From the NCBI GenBank assembly GCA_032191485.1, contig JAVDOI010000019.1, positions 4,943,282 through 5,007,281 of the forward strand: 64,000 nucleotides of DNA. The letters run 5' to 3'. Positions 23,020 through 36,553 of the stretch are shown piece after piece. Each line of letters opens with the position of its first letter. Within the stretch, counting starts at the first letter, position 1. A program made the position numbers and the translations under genes. This DNA comes from Leptoclinus maculatus. Lineage: Eukaryota; Chordata; Actinopteri; Perciformes; Stichaeidae. The notes beneath the pieces are model-generated. The model ran no database searches, was not told where the DNA came from, and was given only the letters and a program-made list of their open reading frames with translations.

Positions 23020-23660
23020 TTTAGGTCAAGCCTCCACCGTACAGGTTTTACGTAGTGGAATTAACTTCTACACAACTGTCCTCGGGGGCTCCGTGCCCAG
23101 CCTACCCACTCACACGTCGCCATGCTACTCGCAGGTCCGTTAAGCCAAACTACGCCTAAACGGCTGCCCCTCACTTCGGACCTCCTCACCAGTGGCATCT
23201 TCACCCTCAGCTCAGGTCATCCGTCTCCCTTCATGGACAAAGCATTAAAGTCCACGTTCTTGCCAGCTTCGTTCACTGCTCCGAGTTCACCGCCCTGGAC
23301 TCCAACCATCATCCGTCCCGACACGCCATTGCGTCAGACATCACATCCATCCTCCCGACACAGTCGTCTATCACCTCAAATACCGTAAGACCAACCAATA
23401 CGGTCCGCCTCAACCCATCTACCTTTTCCGACCAGACTCGTACTCAAGTCCGTACGAACCATCCGGGACTACTTAAGCTCAAGTTCCGCCAGCCAAACTC
23501 CCCCGCAAGATCCCCTGTCGCGGTCTCCGGCTCACCTTTCGCCATATCTTGGCCCGATCCAGAATACTCAGTTACTTGGTGCCGCTTCCACCGCTTCAAG
23601 CCAAGGATTTCCGACCATCCTCAAGATACTTGGTCGTCGGTCTTCACCCGCGTACCTCTC
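23020..23660 (+). pseudogene. Tyrosine recombinase remnant of the retroelement
   Basis: Fragments in shifting plus-strand frames align in order with DIRS/Ngaro recombinases. LGQASTVQVLRSGINFYTTV (from 23021) resembles the core-binding helix STIKxYLxGI. KRLPLTSDLL (from 23158) resembles the RLPLT start of the catalytic half. SFVHCSEFTALDSNHHPSRH, in another frame near 23.27 kb, resembles the FLRxSEFT block containing the first catalytic Arg, here changed to His. YRKTNQYGPPQPIYLF near 23.38 kb resembles the KTDQxGxGxxI block. At least two frameshifts and several stops make it non-functional. The distal HxxR and Tyr residues could not be placed. Confidence 0.65.
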
Positions 23661-23728
23661 ATAAGTTCGTTCCGATCCGAACGACACCAGAAACGCCCAT
23701 CGGCATCCGTCTTTAAGGAGCTATCTTT

Positions 23729-24130
23729 GGGGACTCTGCACCGCCAGAGCTTCCGAAGAGACGAACCCCACCCTACAAGTCTCCAGTTCCCTCCAGCCAC
23801 CGGACATCAATGGTCCCCCATCGACCGCCTAACCTCCTTTCTACAAACCCTCCTCTTCTCCCTTACATCCCTTCATCTCTTTATCCCTACCCTACATCCC
23901 TCTACCCTACATCCCTTCATCCCTCTACCCCTACCCCTACCCTACATCCCTCTACCTCGACCCTACCCCACATCCCTTCATCTCCTCATCCCTACCCCAC
24001 ATCCCATCATCCCTCTACCCTACTCCCCTTCATCCCTCAACCCCTTCCGCTTCTCGAATCTAACAATCATTCCACGATGCAATAAACCTCTCGAAACTCA
24101 TACTGTTATTGGTGTGGTCCTTGTTAGTGA
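23729..24130 (+). repeat. Split direct repeat B1
   Basis: 402 bp, almost identical to 24345-24746 at a constant offset of 616. It starts ggggactctgcaccgccaga and ends gtggtccttgttagtga. Its interior is a polypyrimidine stretch of (C)CCTACATCCCT words, and it contains an AATAAA (gcaataaacctc). Confidence 0.92.
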
Positions 24131-24256
24131 AATATAGTTTCATAAACTTTGTTCAGGAACAGGGCCACGCCCAGAACACAGCTCATTTCCTCTGCACAGA
24201 GTATTTAAGCACAACGAACCGCCGTTCACTCCCTCTTCGACTCTCGTCTTCACATC
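24131..24256 (+). repeat. Split direct repeat A2
   Basis: This is the copy of the left end A1, directly abutting B1. It is followed by a C-rich and CT-repeat stretch (24257-24325) before B2. The B1-A2 junction (ttagtga|aatatag) is what a circularised or junction-spanning intermediate would show. Confidence 0.92.
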
Positions 24257-24344
24257 CCTCCCCCCCGACCCCGTTTTTGTCATCCTCTCTCTCCTCTTGC
24301 TCTCTCTCTCTCTCTCTCTCTCTCGCAGGATTTCAGGAACTACG

Positions 24345-24746
24345 GGGGACTCTGCACCGCCAGAGCTTCCGAAGAGACGAACCCCACCCTACAAGTCTCC
24401 AGTTCCCTCCAGCCACCGGACATCAATGGTCCCCCATCGACCGCCTAACCTCCTTTCTACAAACCCTCCTCTTCTCCCTTACATCCCTTCATCTCTTTAT
24501 CCCTACCCTACATCCCTCTACCCTACATCCCTTCATCCCTCTACCCCTACCCCTACCCTACATCCCTCTACCTCGACCCTACCCCACATCCCTTCATCTC
24601 CTCATCCCTACCCCACATCCCATCATCCCTCTACCCTACTCCCCTTCATCCCTCAACCCCTTCCGCTTCTCGAATCTAACAATCATTCCACGATGCAATA
24701 AACCTCTCGAAACTCATACTGTTATTGGTGTGGTCCTTGTTAGTGA
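24345..24746 (+). repeat. Split direct repeat B2 (right end)
   Basis: This is the copy of B1 that ends the element at ttgttagtga, followed by host sequence aacacgacggcgg. The shared AA next to both termini may be the recombination core. Confidence 0.9.
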
Positions 24747-27700
24747 AACACGACGGCGGTCAAATAGTTTCTTTGTGGAAGCTCTGCAATTCAAGCAGTA
24801 AGTGATCAAATGATAACTCGTGTAATTCTTATTTATATCCTGTCACCACTTACGCCTTTGGACAATCTAAAGTCAATAGAATGCCTCTACTGTCTCTCCT
24901 CCGGCAGCTGAAAAACAGCTGCATTGAAAAATGTTATTCATCATGTAGAGAGCATTGTTCATGCCTGCTTCTAACTCTGCTGGAAGGTTTTTGCTTGCAG
25001 TCCGTACCAATAAAAAAAACTGTGAAAATAGTCCTTTTCATTGCAATAATAAACTGTATCATAGAGCTATGTTTGGGAACCATGTTTCCTTTCGTTTGTT
25101 GCCTTAAACGCTTAGAATTGACCCATGAGCACTGTTTGTGAAGCCATCTCTTGTGGGTGCTGTGTCTCTTGGACGTTACAGCGCTAATCCTCTCGTCCAC
25201 TTGTGAAAGGAGGTTTGGGTTAAAGGTCGCATTAAGCATGCAGGTAGACGTCCTGCTTCCTACGCTGGTTTCTTTTGATCTTATCAGACTAGAAACCGTA
25301 CGATGGAGACACTTGAGGGATGAGAACTCTTTGGGTTTCAAACCTGCAGATAAATGGAAGTATAGCAGCATCTGTCTAGTCATACACAGGCAGCTTGGGA
25401 GTAAAAATCTAACTTGTCTTTTAATGCATGTTTGTACTTCTATCAGGAATATTTCTCAGCATTTGACACTAGATTTAAATATTTAAGATGACTTTCAGAA
25501 TGAATATCCAACTCTTAAAATAACAAAACACAATGTGCAGTGTTTGAAACGAGTTAAAGGACAGTTTGTTCAATGTCTTGTTTCTCAGACTGTTGACAGA
25601 GAACACTGTTATTTGTATTTTTAAACCAGAAGAGGAGGTTACGACCTGGCGTCTGTTCCATGTACTCTCAGTAGAAACGACTTGTGACCGCGTAACAAAT
25701 GTTTAACTTCGGGGGGGATTTCTGAGGAGTTCCTCCGACACTGAAGCTCCATTGTCATCCCGGGCTAAAAAAAGAGAGAAAAACATGTTGAATGAATACA
25801 ATCATGTGACCAGAAGTAATGACAACCGTGACCCATTTGCACGATGATAATTAGCCATCCACAGCCACGGGGCGCTGACCTCCGAGCAGGGATGAAAACA
25901 AACCCTCGGATCTGAAGCCGCCTTTGTCACGAAGGAGAACAAACTGGCATCTGACGAGAGCGCTCACACTCTGCAGTGTGTAGCGTGTGTGAATATATTG
26001 TATCGTACATCATATGCGCTATGTGCAGCGCATGAATGGTCTCCAGTGTTCAAGCTGAAATGACTCCATGAAGTCTGACCTCATCAATGAGTTCCTACCG
26101 TCCTGTGTGATATCGGATTCAAACACCATCGCACCATCGGTACAGTAGTGCAACACAAGGAGAACATTACTACAGCGTTCCTACAGGCGATGTTTCGACA
26201 CGCGACAGGAGATAAAGACTCCCATTCATTTTCAGCCGCAGTCGTGTAATCTGTTTATTCCTCCATCACATGTATATACGAGTTCTCCATCGAGTCCCGT
26301 GAACGTATCGTATTTCAACTTGATTCACTCTGATGATAGAGACCTTAACAAGCTGGTGTGATCCTTCACTCTTATCGCATTTATAATCGTGATATTGAAA
26401 TAGTTTTGTAATAGAATGAAACGGCAGATTAGGAAAAGTCATTTTATCTCCTCAAACCTGGAGGCCACATCTGATGTGTGCTCACACAGACCTCTCAAAG
26501 CACACTTTCTGGTCCCTGTTGGAAAGATTGAACTTCATCCGCCTCATTTCTATTCTTATATATTCGTGATCAAAGAGTTTTAACGCAGAATTTTACTTTT
26601 TAAGGGTCTAATGTGAAGTTGACGCATTGTTTCTTGCAACTTTTCTTGCTAATATTCCAATAATGTAGCTTCAAACTCATTCATTTAGTATTATAATAAT
26701 ACAGAAAGCATTAATGTTGACCTGAGCTTCAGTATATTAGGAAAACAAAATCAGGAAAGCTTTAAAAGTCCCAAACCATTCCTGCATCATCTTGAACCTC
26801 GAGTTTTGGTGAAAAACGTTGAAGTCTCGAGTTAGAAGAGAGACGAGATTAGAAACGGAGAACCTGGCGCCGCCGCGGTGAGCCGTAAGCGCCCGAGCCC
26901 GGCTTCCTCCGCCGCTGTCTGCGCTGTAAGTCGGTTGAGTATCGCACCTACCAGGCAGATCGAAAATTCAAACACCGAGTGCCAAGATCTTTATGTGGAT
27001 TCCCTACTTCCAAATAGCTTAGGATAATTCTCCGTCTAAGCTAATACCTGGTGAGGAAGTAAAGCCTGAAGGATGGGATTATTTCATATGGCATTTTTAA
27101 TGTGTGACACGCTAATCACATCTCAGAACAGGAATACTTCAACCATTTAACTTTTGTCAAGGGAGGAGAGACGGTTTTTGGGGGAGTAAGCCTTCAAAAC
27201 CCCCCCCACCCCCCCCCCCCCCACCCCTTCCCTCCTTCCACCACCTCACACCGCAGAAACCTGCTGCAAAACCACGATGACAATGACACATTGTCGCGCC
27301 TTAGAGGGGGAAAGCGAGGGGAGGGAGGACGACAGAGACGGAGTAACCTCGAGTGAGGGAAGTTTTTATTCTGACTGTTGTGGTGAAACAGGGCCGCCGC
27401 GGCGACACGGGGAGTCTTTCCTAAGCATTACACATCAATCCCGGGCCTAGACGGCAGACAGAATTACTCCTCTGTGTCTCGATAATGATTCCACAATCCT
27501 CACATACCGGCGTCTGAATCTCCTGCGGATTTGCACATAAAGCCGAGTTTTCCCCCGGATTCCGAAGTTTAACAAGGTGAAGCAGACGAGCTCCGGTTTG
27601 ACCACTGTGAGCCGGTGAGGAGAGTCAATGTCATGACGACATGACAGGCGCCTTCAGACACGGCATCGGAAGAGGAGCGAGCAGGGTTCAGACGCTCTCG

Positions 27701-30700
27701 TCTCTCTATCTCCGTCATCTGTCTGTGATCATTAATGGTTAAACATCTGAAGCGTTGCTATTATATCAGCGTGGAAAGTTATTAAAACGCACACACACAC
27801 ACTGTCTGTCTTTAAGGATCGCGCTCTGATAGTGGTGAGGAAATCAATGAAGGCCTGAGAGCAGCCGGTCTGGCAGACTTGACACGCAACAGAGGAAGGT
27901 AAATTATTGGAACTTTAATTACTTTGATCCGTCATGCATTGTAGCATTGTGTCAGGGAAGTCAATGCCATGACAGACGCTGAACAAAGGCCAGCGCCGCA
28001 TTTTCATAACATCTTCACTCCCTTTTCCTAATGCCTGATTAAAGCCGGGGTGTCGAGGACCAAAAGCCCCCCAGCCCCTGTGTGTTTTTTTGTTTCTCCC
28101 TCTCCTCTATGCACTGATTTAGAAACTCATTTTGAAAGCTCTGTTTACCCAACTCATTACTGAAGTCAGGGATTGAATGCAGGTCTATTATGGGCCTCTG
28201 CACCACAGCTTTACAAACAAGCACAATGCACCGCGCTATCACCATTATCACATTGTACGACCGTAATGTATCGCGCTGTTTTCCACCCATAAATACAAGT
28301 CCGTGTTTTCAGCTAAATTAAGAAGAGAGATTTCCCTCCACAATGAAGCCTGTCCTGTTCTGAGTGGCCGCACAAGAAAACAATGACAAAAAAAAAACCA
28401 CAAAGTAAATGAGCAAGAGTGAGAAATTCCTTCTTTTTTTTTTTATCATCAAAGGCTGTACAAAATTACTCCTTTTTTCCCCATTTCATGAATATTCTGC
28501 CACTTAGCGTTGGGATGAATCTGCAGGATTGTTCTCGGAGCTGATAAATGGCCAGCATGTGTGGTAATTTAGAAGCGCACATTAATCTCCAATCGTGGCC
28601 TAAGAAGGGAATAAATAGGAAGCAGGAAAAAGGTAATTGATATCTAGCAAATGGGCAGACCCCCCTAAAAAAAAAAGTTATGCAGATATAACTAAGGCGA
28701 TCATCTGCGTTATTAATTGCACAAACTGCAATATGTGAGCTGAACGGGAAAGAAAAGTGCTTTGTTTTAATTCTTCATTCATGTGCTAAGTACGATTAAG
28801 CAAAAGTGTTGTTTTGAGAAAGTGAAGGGAATAGCTCAGAGAAATTGTCATCAAGGAAGGAATGCTGCTCTTGACTGGAGTCTTAATTCATTAGCGGATC
28901 AGGGATTTGCTAACTTCAGTCCTAATCATGCACGCAGTATTCCACTGATGGGTTATATTTCTGTCTCTCAGTGATTTGTATTTTATTGTATTCTGCAGTT
29001 CGGGATAATCCTGCACAAAAGTGACCAACTGGGCTTTGAGACACTCTCTCAGTGGTAGAGGACAGCGAGGACATTTGTTGTGATGCGTCCACGTTGATGT
29101 GCTGCAGGCCGACATTCACCGACACCAGCCACACACATGCATGTAGTGTGTTTACGTGCATAAGACGAGTCTACATCTTTTTTTTTTGCATGCATGTATT
29201 TTTTGAGAGGATGTATTTTGTTACTCAAACCTTCCCTGCAATAGTTTTACTGCCCTAAACACAAAGTACCATTGACTCAATTACTGTCTATCACAGACGT
29301 ATTGTACCTTTTACTTCCTACATAACAGATTATGATTATACATACAAAACATGATCAGCTTAAATCCTCCACCAGCTGCAACATTCATACAAGCTGCTTA
29401 CATGTCAATGCATTCGTAATAATAATCCGATAATTTAATCTATATTTACTGACAAAACACTGAAAGAAATGTCCTCGAGTGATGTCACTTGAGTCAGTTT
29501 GAAAATGTTTTTTTTTAACACTAAGAGAACAATAGTCAAATTAATTTGCAAATCCACTTTTGCTCTCGTCTTGCTTGTAAACGTACGCGGCTGACTTGTA
29601 AATCCACAAACGTTCGTTCCTGAAAGCAAAGAAGTCCCGTTTCCTGTTGGAAAAGTTCCGAGCCCGAAAACCGCCCGCTCTAGTGTGAAGTGAACATAAA
29701 ACTTAAAATGTTAAGATCCTCAAACAGAGGGGGAAAAAAAAAAAAATCATACTTCTCCCTTAATTTGTATTGATGGCCGGGAAGAAACCAGCATGCTTTG
29801 CAGTTCTGTAAGGGGGAAGATGTTTAAGTGGAGATTAATTCAAATTTCTGCTTGCTCAGTACTTGTAAAACTAAAGCAATTTATATTCCTTCTCTTAACG
29901 ATCCCCCTTTCTCTGATTGCGGTAATGTCATCTAATTGTAATTATGATACTATCTGAATCATGCAGACCTTAACATGATTGGAGCTACTCATTGCATTAA
30001 AAACTAATTTTTGAATAATGATGAAAGGAGCACTGGAAAATGTGGAAGTATTACATTTTTTCTTTATCTCTGTTTTGTAGGGGGGGGGGGGGGGGATCTT
30101 GTTCTCTCCCCCCCTCCCTCCCCCCAGCCTACAGTCATAGTTCTGGTATAAATGACAAGGAGGAGTGGATCCAAAGAGTGGTGGGAGGAGGTGTAGGGGG
30201 AAGCTGGATGGGAATGGACCACCCCAATTAAACGTATCGGGCTCATCAGTGGCTGCAGGATAACACCGTACCGCTGCGAACAAGTTCACTGTCGTCCCAC
30301 GAGGTTTAGCTTATCGTACACATGTGCCTCCTACGCCATCTATCACCCCCCCAACACCCTGTTCACCTCACCCAAGAGGGGAGGGAGGGAGGGAGGAAGA
30401 GCTTTTCCTGCCGGAATGATAAGAGCTGAAGTAAAACAGTTGTACGAGCCGCGGAAGCAGCCGTGCTGCTGATACGGGCTCAGTGTCACCGCGACGGCGT
30501 CTGAATCTGGAGGTCTGAATTTATATTTGAATGCAAATAAATATGTGAGAACTGACAAAAGATGTGGAGTTACAGCTCGGGCGCTATTTCTGTTTTCTCT
30601 TTTACTTTCGGCATGTTTTCTTAAATCGGCTCCTGCTGCAAGTTGTTCGATTACATCGAGTCGTAAAAACTGCAAAGTGCAACTGTCGTTGTTGAAAGAG

Positions 30701-33700
30701 CTGCTTTGAGGCGCCGTGAATCATGTAAGTTAGTGATATTCATGAACAGATAAACCAAAGTATCACTTTTAGTTTTATTTTAAACAAACCCTCACAGTGA
30801 GATCATCTTTCATTGAATGTTCACATCACATGGACACGGTGAATCAAAGCCTCTTATTTGTACACTGAGAGAGAGTAATATTGCTACTATTCGCTTCACC
30901 TTACATGCAGTAAATCATAGCAGACCGGTGCTGATGGCAGCACGGCAACATTTCTGCACCCGTGTTGTTGTTGTTGTTGTTGTTGCAGCACCTGTAAGCC
31001 CCGTTAACTGTAACCTCCAGGGGGTTTTTATCACAATATGACTTTTGTAAAATCTCATTTGAGACCCAGGAGTGTGGACCACGAGCATATTCACAGCGGT
31101 TCAAAGCAGACACGAGGCCGAGGTGAGAGAGCAGGAGAGAGGGAGGGAGGCACAGATAACCCGACGGCTTTCACACTCCTGAAGGTAAAGCATTTAATGT
31201 ATGAAATGAGGTGGTAATGCAGAAGTGTGCTGGCCTAATGGACATCGAGACACTGTGAAAGTCCGTGCAGCAGAGAAGGGCTCCTTAAACCATGCAGGGG
31301 AAGATAATTTACCTGCATCTTCTGCTGCTCAAAACAGGTAGAGCCGACCCTTCTGGAACAAATCGGTGAGATAAAAACCTGGAAAATGTTTATAGAATTT
31401 AAAAATGCTGCTGCAAATCTCTGTTGAAGGTAGAGAAGGTGCTGGGCGGTGAAATCTGAGCTGACTGAGTACTCAAACCAGACGGGTCAGGGCACCAGTC
31501 TCCCTCTTACACAGACCGAATGCATTTGAAACCAAAGTGCTGATAATCAATTGTAGAGACAGTTTTTCTGACCCCGGACAGCTCAGGTGCCCTGTAAGAC
31601 TGTCGAATGAAACCAGAGAAATAATCCCTTTCATGTTCTTCCTCTGCTGCAGCACTAGTTTGACAGCTGGGTTTCTGTATTTTCCTTATACAAGTCTATA
31701 CCAGTGTAGAATAATGAGCGTTTCCTTGTCCGGTTGCACAACACATGATATCTTATCATGACCCCGATGCACTCACCACTCATGGAATTGTAAGGCACTG
31801 TTTGTCTCAAAAAGAGAATAAAAAAAAGAAGCAAAATAATTCACATTTACTGTAAATGTCTGCGGATGACCAGCATGAGAATAATGGTCCGTTAAAGAAG
31901 CTGCCAGACAGAATGAAAGTAAATAACAGCTGATGGGATGCTTTGTGGAAACCTTCCCCACGAGCGACACATGTCGCCATGTATCACCTGAGTGGCACCT
32001 GACTGAAGCAGCTGCAGCATGAATCCCTCTGCAAACTATCTTTAACGTTGCTGAAGGATATGTGATTCTGTCTCCCCCCCCCCCCCCCGCCCCCCCAATC
32101 CTGAAAATCCATCTGTGCGTGTATTTTTTCTTCTTCCTGTTAACGCACAGCCACACTCAGTTCGTTCAGCCGTGGCAAACACGCACAGATCTCCGGCTAT
32201 TTGCCTTCTCCTGATGCCCTGTTTCGCCTCCTCGCTGCCACCTGGGTGCTCGAGTGGCTCCGAGGCGAAGATGTGCAGGATGTGTGTGTGTGTGTGTGTG
32301 TGCTGAGGGCATGAGCCATATTTCATGGAAAGACCTCGCTGTGTTTTATAAGTATGTCAAACCTCACATCTTGAAACTGTCCCCATATCAGGAAATGACA
32401 GTTTATTGAAGGAAAGTGAACGTTTCTAAATTCCGATTACTATATATTTGGAAATAAAACTAATATATTAACAAAAAAAAGTGTGTATTTCTTTACAGAA
32501 CTTTAAAAACATTAGCCATCTTAAATATGTTTAATGTTTTCTTGGTGAAAAACAACTTGATCTCTTAATCGCTGCCCAGTTTATAATCCACAGTGTTAAT
32601 CGTGGTTCAGACCTCTGCATGTATCTGAAATAAAGGCTTTTAAAGCGACCTGTCCAAAGGTCCCATTTAACATGTCATCATGCCCTTAACATACGGACCT
32701 GAACATAATCTCCTGCCACCGTGAAGGAGCTCCCATTTCTTGAATAAGTGGAATTCAGACGGCGATGCCTGAGCCGTAGGTGTAATTTACTGATGATACC
32801 AATCTGACCTCATTGTGTTTTCTTAAGTACCCGGGAATTAGTTTCCGAGGAGCTGTGCAGGGAGGTTTTATTCAGCGTGGAAGGGTCACAGGAGAGCCAG
32901 AGCCTTGATGAGACGGGATGATCAGGTTCTGTCTCTCTTAAGTCTCAAGGGTTTCCTCTCTTCTCAGTATTAAAGACTCCCTGATTGGACTCTGGACACC
33001 CTGCAGATGTTAGCAGCTGGCAAAAAGGGAAGTCACGTGAGCCCTCATGGTGCCTCGCGAGTCGCTTCAAAACTGCTAATAAACGTGGGCGCACACATGC
33101 ACACGATTACATATGTTCAGCCAGAGAGATACAAAGGAATCTATGCGCAGCCCGGTTATCGCTCACCAAAGGGTACGATGATTAAAAGAATCTAAACATC
33201 AGTTTGCATGAAGAAACACTATTTGCAAAAGGAGAATGCCATGAGAGAGGCTTTGAGGAAACATGTTTGTACTTTCTCCGGGCAGGAAGGCCTGTGATGA
33301 ATTGAAAACAATTAAAAGTGAGTTTCGGGGCCCCATGAGTTGATTAATTTCACCCTGGCAGAGCAGTCAGGAGGCCACGTAGGAGGAGAGGTGGGATTGA
33401 AGGGAAAAACCCCAGCGGTATCTTAGCAACAGCATCTCCCCCCTCCCTCCCCCCCCCCCCGCCTCCTCCCCCTCAACATGTCAGAAACCTTTGGCCCCCT
33501 CCGGCTCCAGGAGGCGCGGGGAAAGTTTCCCTAGGTGTCTTTTACACCGCTGCTGCCTGGTGATTGGCTGAGGGCTTCCACTGGCTGTCAACCGCCTCCC
33601 TTAAGGGAACCTGGCAGATCTCAAGGAGAGGAAAAAACAGAGGGGGGGGGGGAGAAAAAAAATCAATTTTAAGCTCACATGCCCCACTGGGTGCCAAAGC

Positions 33701-36337
33701 CACTTCGGGGATACTGAAGGATGCCCGAGTTGACAGGATTTGACTTCCAGAGGTAGAGAGGTGACAAACTCTATCACGGGTAGAGGGTAGCGCGGAGGCC
33801 TGGGAGGGCTAACCTGTTCTCGGGGATGGCTGACCTGCCGTCGTATTGAACCGATCTATCTCTGAACAGCAGCAGCGGCAAAGGTACCACGGGGGAATGT
33901 GAAAGCCGAGGGGAGGGCAGGGGAGGTGAAGAAAGTTGTTACTGAAAAAAAGAGAGTGTAGCATGGCGAGAGAGGGGAGGGGAGGGAAAAAAAGTGGCAG
34001 AATTCAGGGGTGTAAATGATGAATTACTTTTCATCAAGTGAAGGGAAACATACTCCGGAACAATCCAGAAAACGGAGCAGGGAGACTCTGACCTCGTGCT
34101 TCAGAGCAGCCAATATCTTCATTCAAGAAGACAACCATGAAATTACACAGAAAATGGGATTGTCATGAGCGGGCCCTTGAAAATCTTGGTGTACAGTCAT
34201 TATGGCACGGGGAAAAGAGCCTTCATCCACACGTCATACCCCGTAAGAGAAGGGAAGCAGGGTGTGTATCCGCAGGGACGGCTGCTAGAAGCTGGTTTAA
34301 TGAAAAGAATGATTCTGTTTCTTCCATTGAAATATTCTACATGCGGTACGTCTGCTTTCACGTTTACACGGAGACGCGTCGTCCTGTAAACGGCCCTGTT
34401 TTTTTTATTTGCAGACGTCCACGTGCATCCTCCGAGGAGTGTTAACAAATGTTGGCGAGGCGGTGTAATTAAAGGGAGGCGGTGGTTTCTCTCTCGCGTA
34501 TGAGAAATCACAGACACACAAAAAAAAAGGTTTGTGAGCAGATGCATGCACGCCGAACACGGCGCCTAATGAGCAATCAAATAATAATTAGGAAAACGGA
34601 GCAGAGGAAATATGAGCGAGGCTTTGAATACAAGATGTTCAGGTTAACCTCTGAAATAACTTGGAAAAGGAAGTTTTGAACATTCGAATTAGGGAGAATT
34701 TATCTATATTTTAACATATATATGTGGCATATGTTTACTGATCCTAGTGGGTACGTTTGACTGTGTATCTGCATAATCGTGTGACACGTTCATGCTAATT
34801 TATAGTCATTATTACAAACTATACAATGACTAAAATATGCGCAGAAAGAATTAAAAAAACGCCGTTAATTGACTCTTCATATACAGGAAAATACAATGAT
34901 TGAGATCTTTTCTTTTTCTTTTGCAGAAGAGCTGAAAGAGCTAATATTAACAGTTGCTCCCACTGATTGTGGTAAAGCAAAGTAAGAAAGCGACCGGTCT
35001 GTAGACTAACATGATCACTTTTATTATGAATTATATAGGATTTTCCATGGGTTGATATGGCTCACATGTGATGCCACACTGGAGCTATACATTTAGAAGA
35101 AGACATGCATTGTCTCCAGTGTGAATGCGGTTTATTCATAGAAGTGTTTGGGAGAATCCTTACCACAGAAAAGTGGAATCTGGGAAGAGTTGGTGGTTTG
35201 GAGTGGGAGGCTATCTCTAAATTCTTCTCCCTGAATGCCGTCTGTACTCTCAAAGCACAGAATTAACGAGACGGAGAAAAAATAGAACTGCGTGTCGGAG
35301 AAGCGATGTGTCCGTGGAAAGTGTTTTGAAGGATCTGTAATTTTCAAAGTGCTCTGCATTTAAATGTCCCTTTTATTCCTAAACAGCCTTAAGACACTTT
35401 TCAAAGTGCTCGATTCACATAATTAGATGGGGCCAACAGATGACTCCCTCACTGTGCCACACTGCCATTAGAAAAGGGGTCATTCTCTCTGCAGAATGGC
35501 TACTGTTCTCACTTGTCATTAATTTGCCACTTCAAAGCCGCGAGAGCATGTGACACCAGCGACAAATGAAATAAGTTTCACTTATCTCAAACAGCCGCCA
35601 TTACGGCTGCAAACTTTTCAACTCCAATCACACACACTGGCTTTTTAACAGTCTTTTCATAGCGGGCGCATGTCGCCCAGTTTAAGATGGCTTGTCAAGG
35701 AAGAAGAGGAAAAAAAAAGAGAGAACTTGTATCATCTTCTCTGCTCAGTCTCCAGTGGAGTGTGTACGTTCATCTTCCAGCCAGCGTTATAGGAAAGGAA
35801 GCACATCTTAGACGTATAATGTCATATTTCCAACTTGTCAAGTCAATGTGGGTCGGTGTGACGGAGCTAATTACAGTATATACCATACATGACTTTGCTT
35901 TGTTGACCGGCCGGTTTCACAAAACACGTTTCCAAACCGTGTCATCTATGAAATGATTCCCCTATAAAATGCATAATTATTTTTCGGGGGAAATGTTCAA
36001 AACAACAAAACAAAAATAAAATCTTCAATTCGAGGAAACCAAACTACTTGGTCTTGTTTTGCTTATAATAATGTTACGTTATGTAACAGTGGTCTGCTGT
36101 GTGAAAGTCCTGTTTGTTTGACACTAAATATACAATCATTTGTATATTTAGCTAATTACTACACGTATATTCTATTACATTTCCATGTAGAAAGGTTTAA
36201 TCTCATAAATGGAGAATAAAAGAGCATCTTTAACCGACTTTTGCAGGAAATGCATCTGTTTGTTTCTTTGTCTCTTGGAGTTGTATTCTTTAAACGTGCA
36301 GTACAATGTCTTTCTGTCCTGAATAGCAGTCCATCAG

Positions 36338-36553
36338 CCCCCCCCCCCCCCCCCCCCCCTCTTGTCTTTACACATAGCTCTTTGTTGGTGGGCCGCTGCA
36401 GCACCGCGGACCAAGTTTCAGTCCCGCCAAGGTTTCCTCTTTCCTACCCGGAATGTTTGAAATGCTATCAAAGAGTTGGCGTCTTCATCAAAGAGGTAAA
36501 CTTTAAAGGGTTCCACCTTTGCCGTTGCCGCTCCCCCCCCCCCCCCCCCCCCC
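36338..36553. repeat. Paired long C runs
   Basis: There are 22 consecutive C at 36338-36359 and 21 at 36533-36553, about 175 bp apart. The complement could form G-quadruplexes. Homopolymers this long are also likely to be wrong in length. Confidence 0.9.

Larger units (their letters stand above)
19266..24746 (+). mobile_element. Degenerate Ngaro-like tyrosine-recombinase (DIRS-order) retroelement
   Basis: The element is bounded by split direct repeats. A1 (19266-19391) matches A2 (24131-24256), and B1 (23729-24130) matches B2 (24345-24746). The order is A1 - body - B1 - A2 - B2, known from Ngaro-type DIRS-order elements. A carries a TATTTAAG box, and B carries an AATAAA near its end. The body shows a 62-bp tandem array, two copies of a SAP-like segment and broken frames of a tyrosine recombinase at about 23.02-23.66 kb. 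No reverse transcriptase could be recognised, so this is either a deleted copy or an RT-less relative. No long target duplication is seen at the ends, as expected for recombinase-mediated insertion. Coding frames are broken by many stops and shifts. The plus strand is strikingly poor in G and rich in C and T. Confidence 0.75.

Noticed and set aside
24109..24801. 230-codon plus-strand open frame
   Set aside because: It runs across A2 and B2 of the retroelement. Its Pro/Leu/Thr/Ser-rich peptide simply reflects the polypyrimidine repeat, and the same peptide is repeated from B1.
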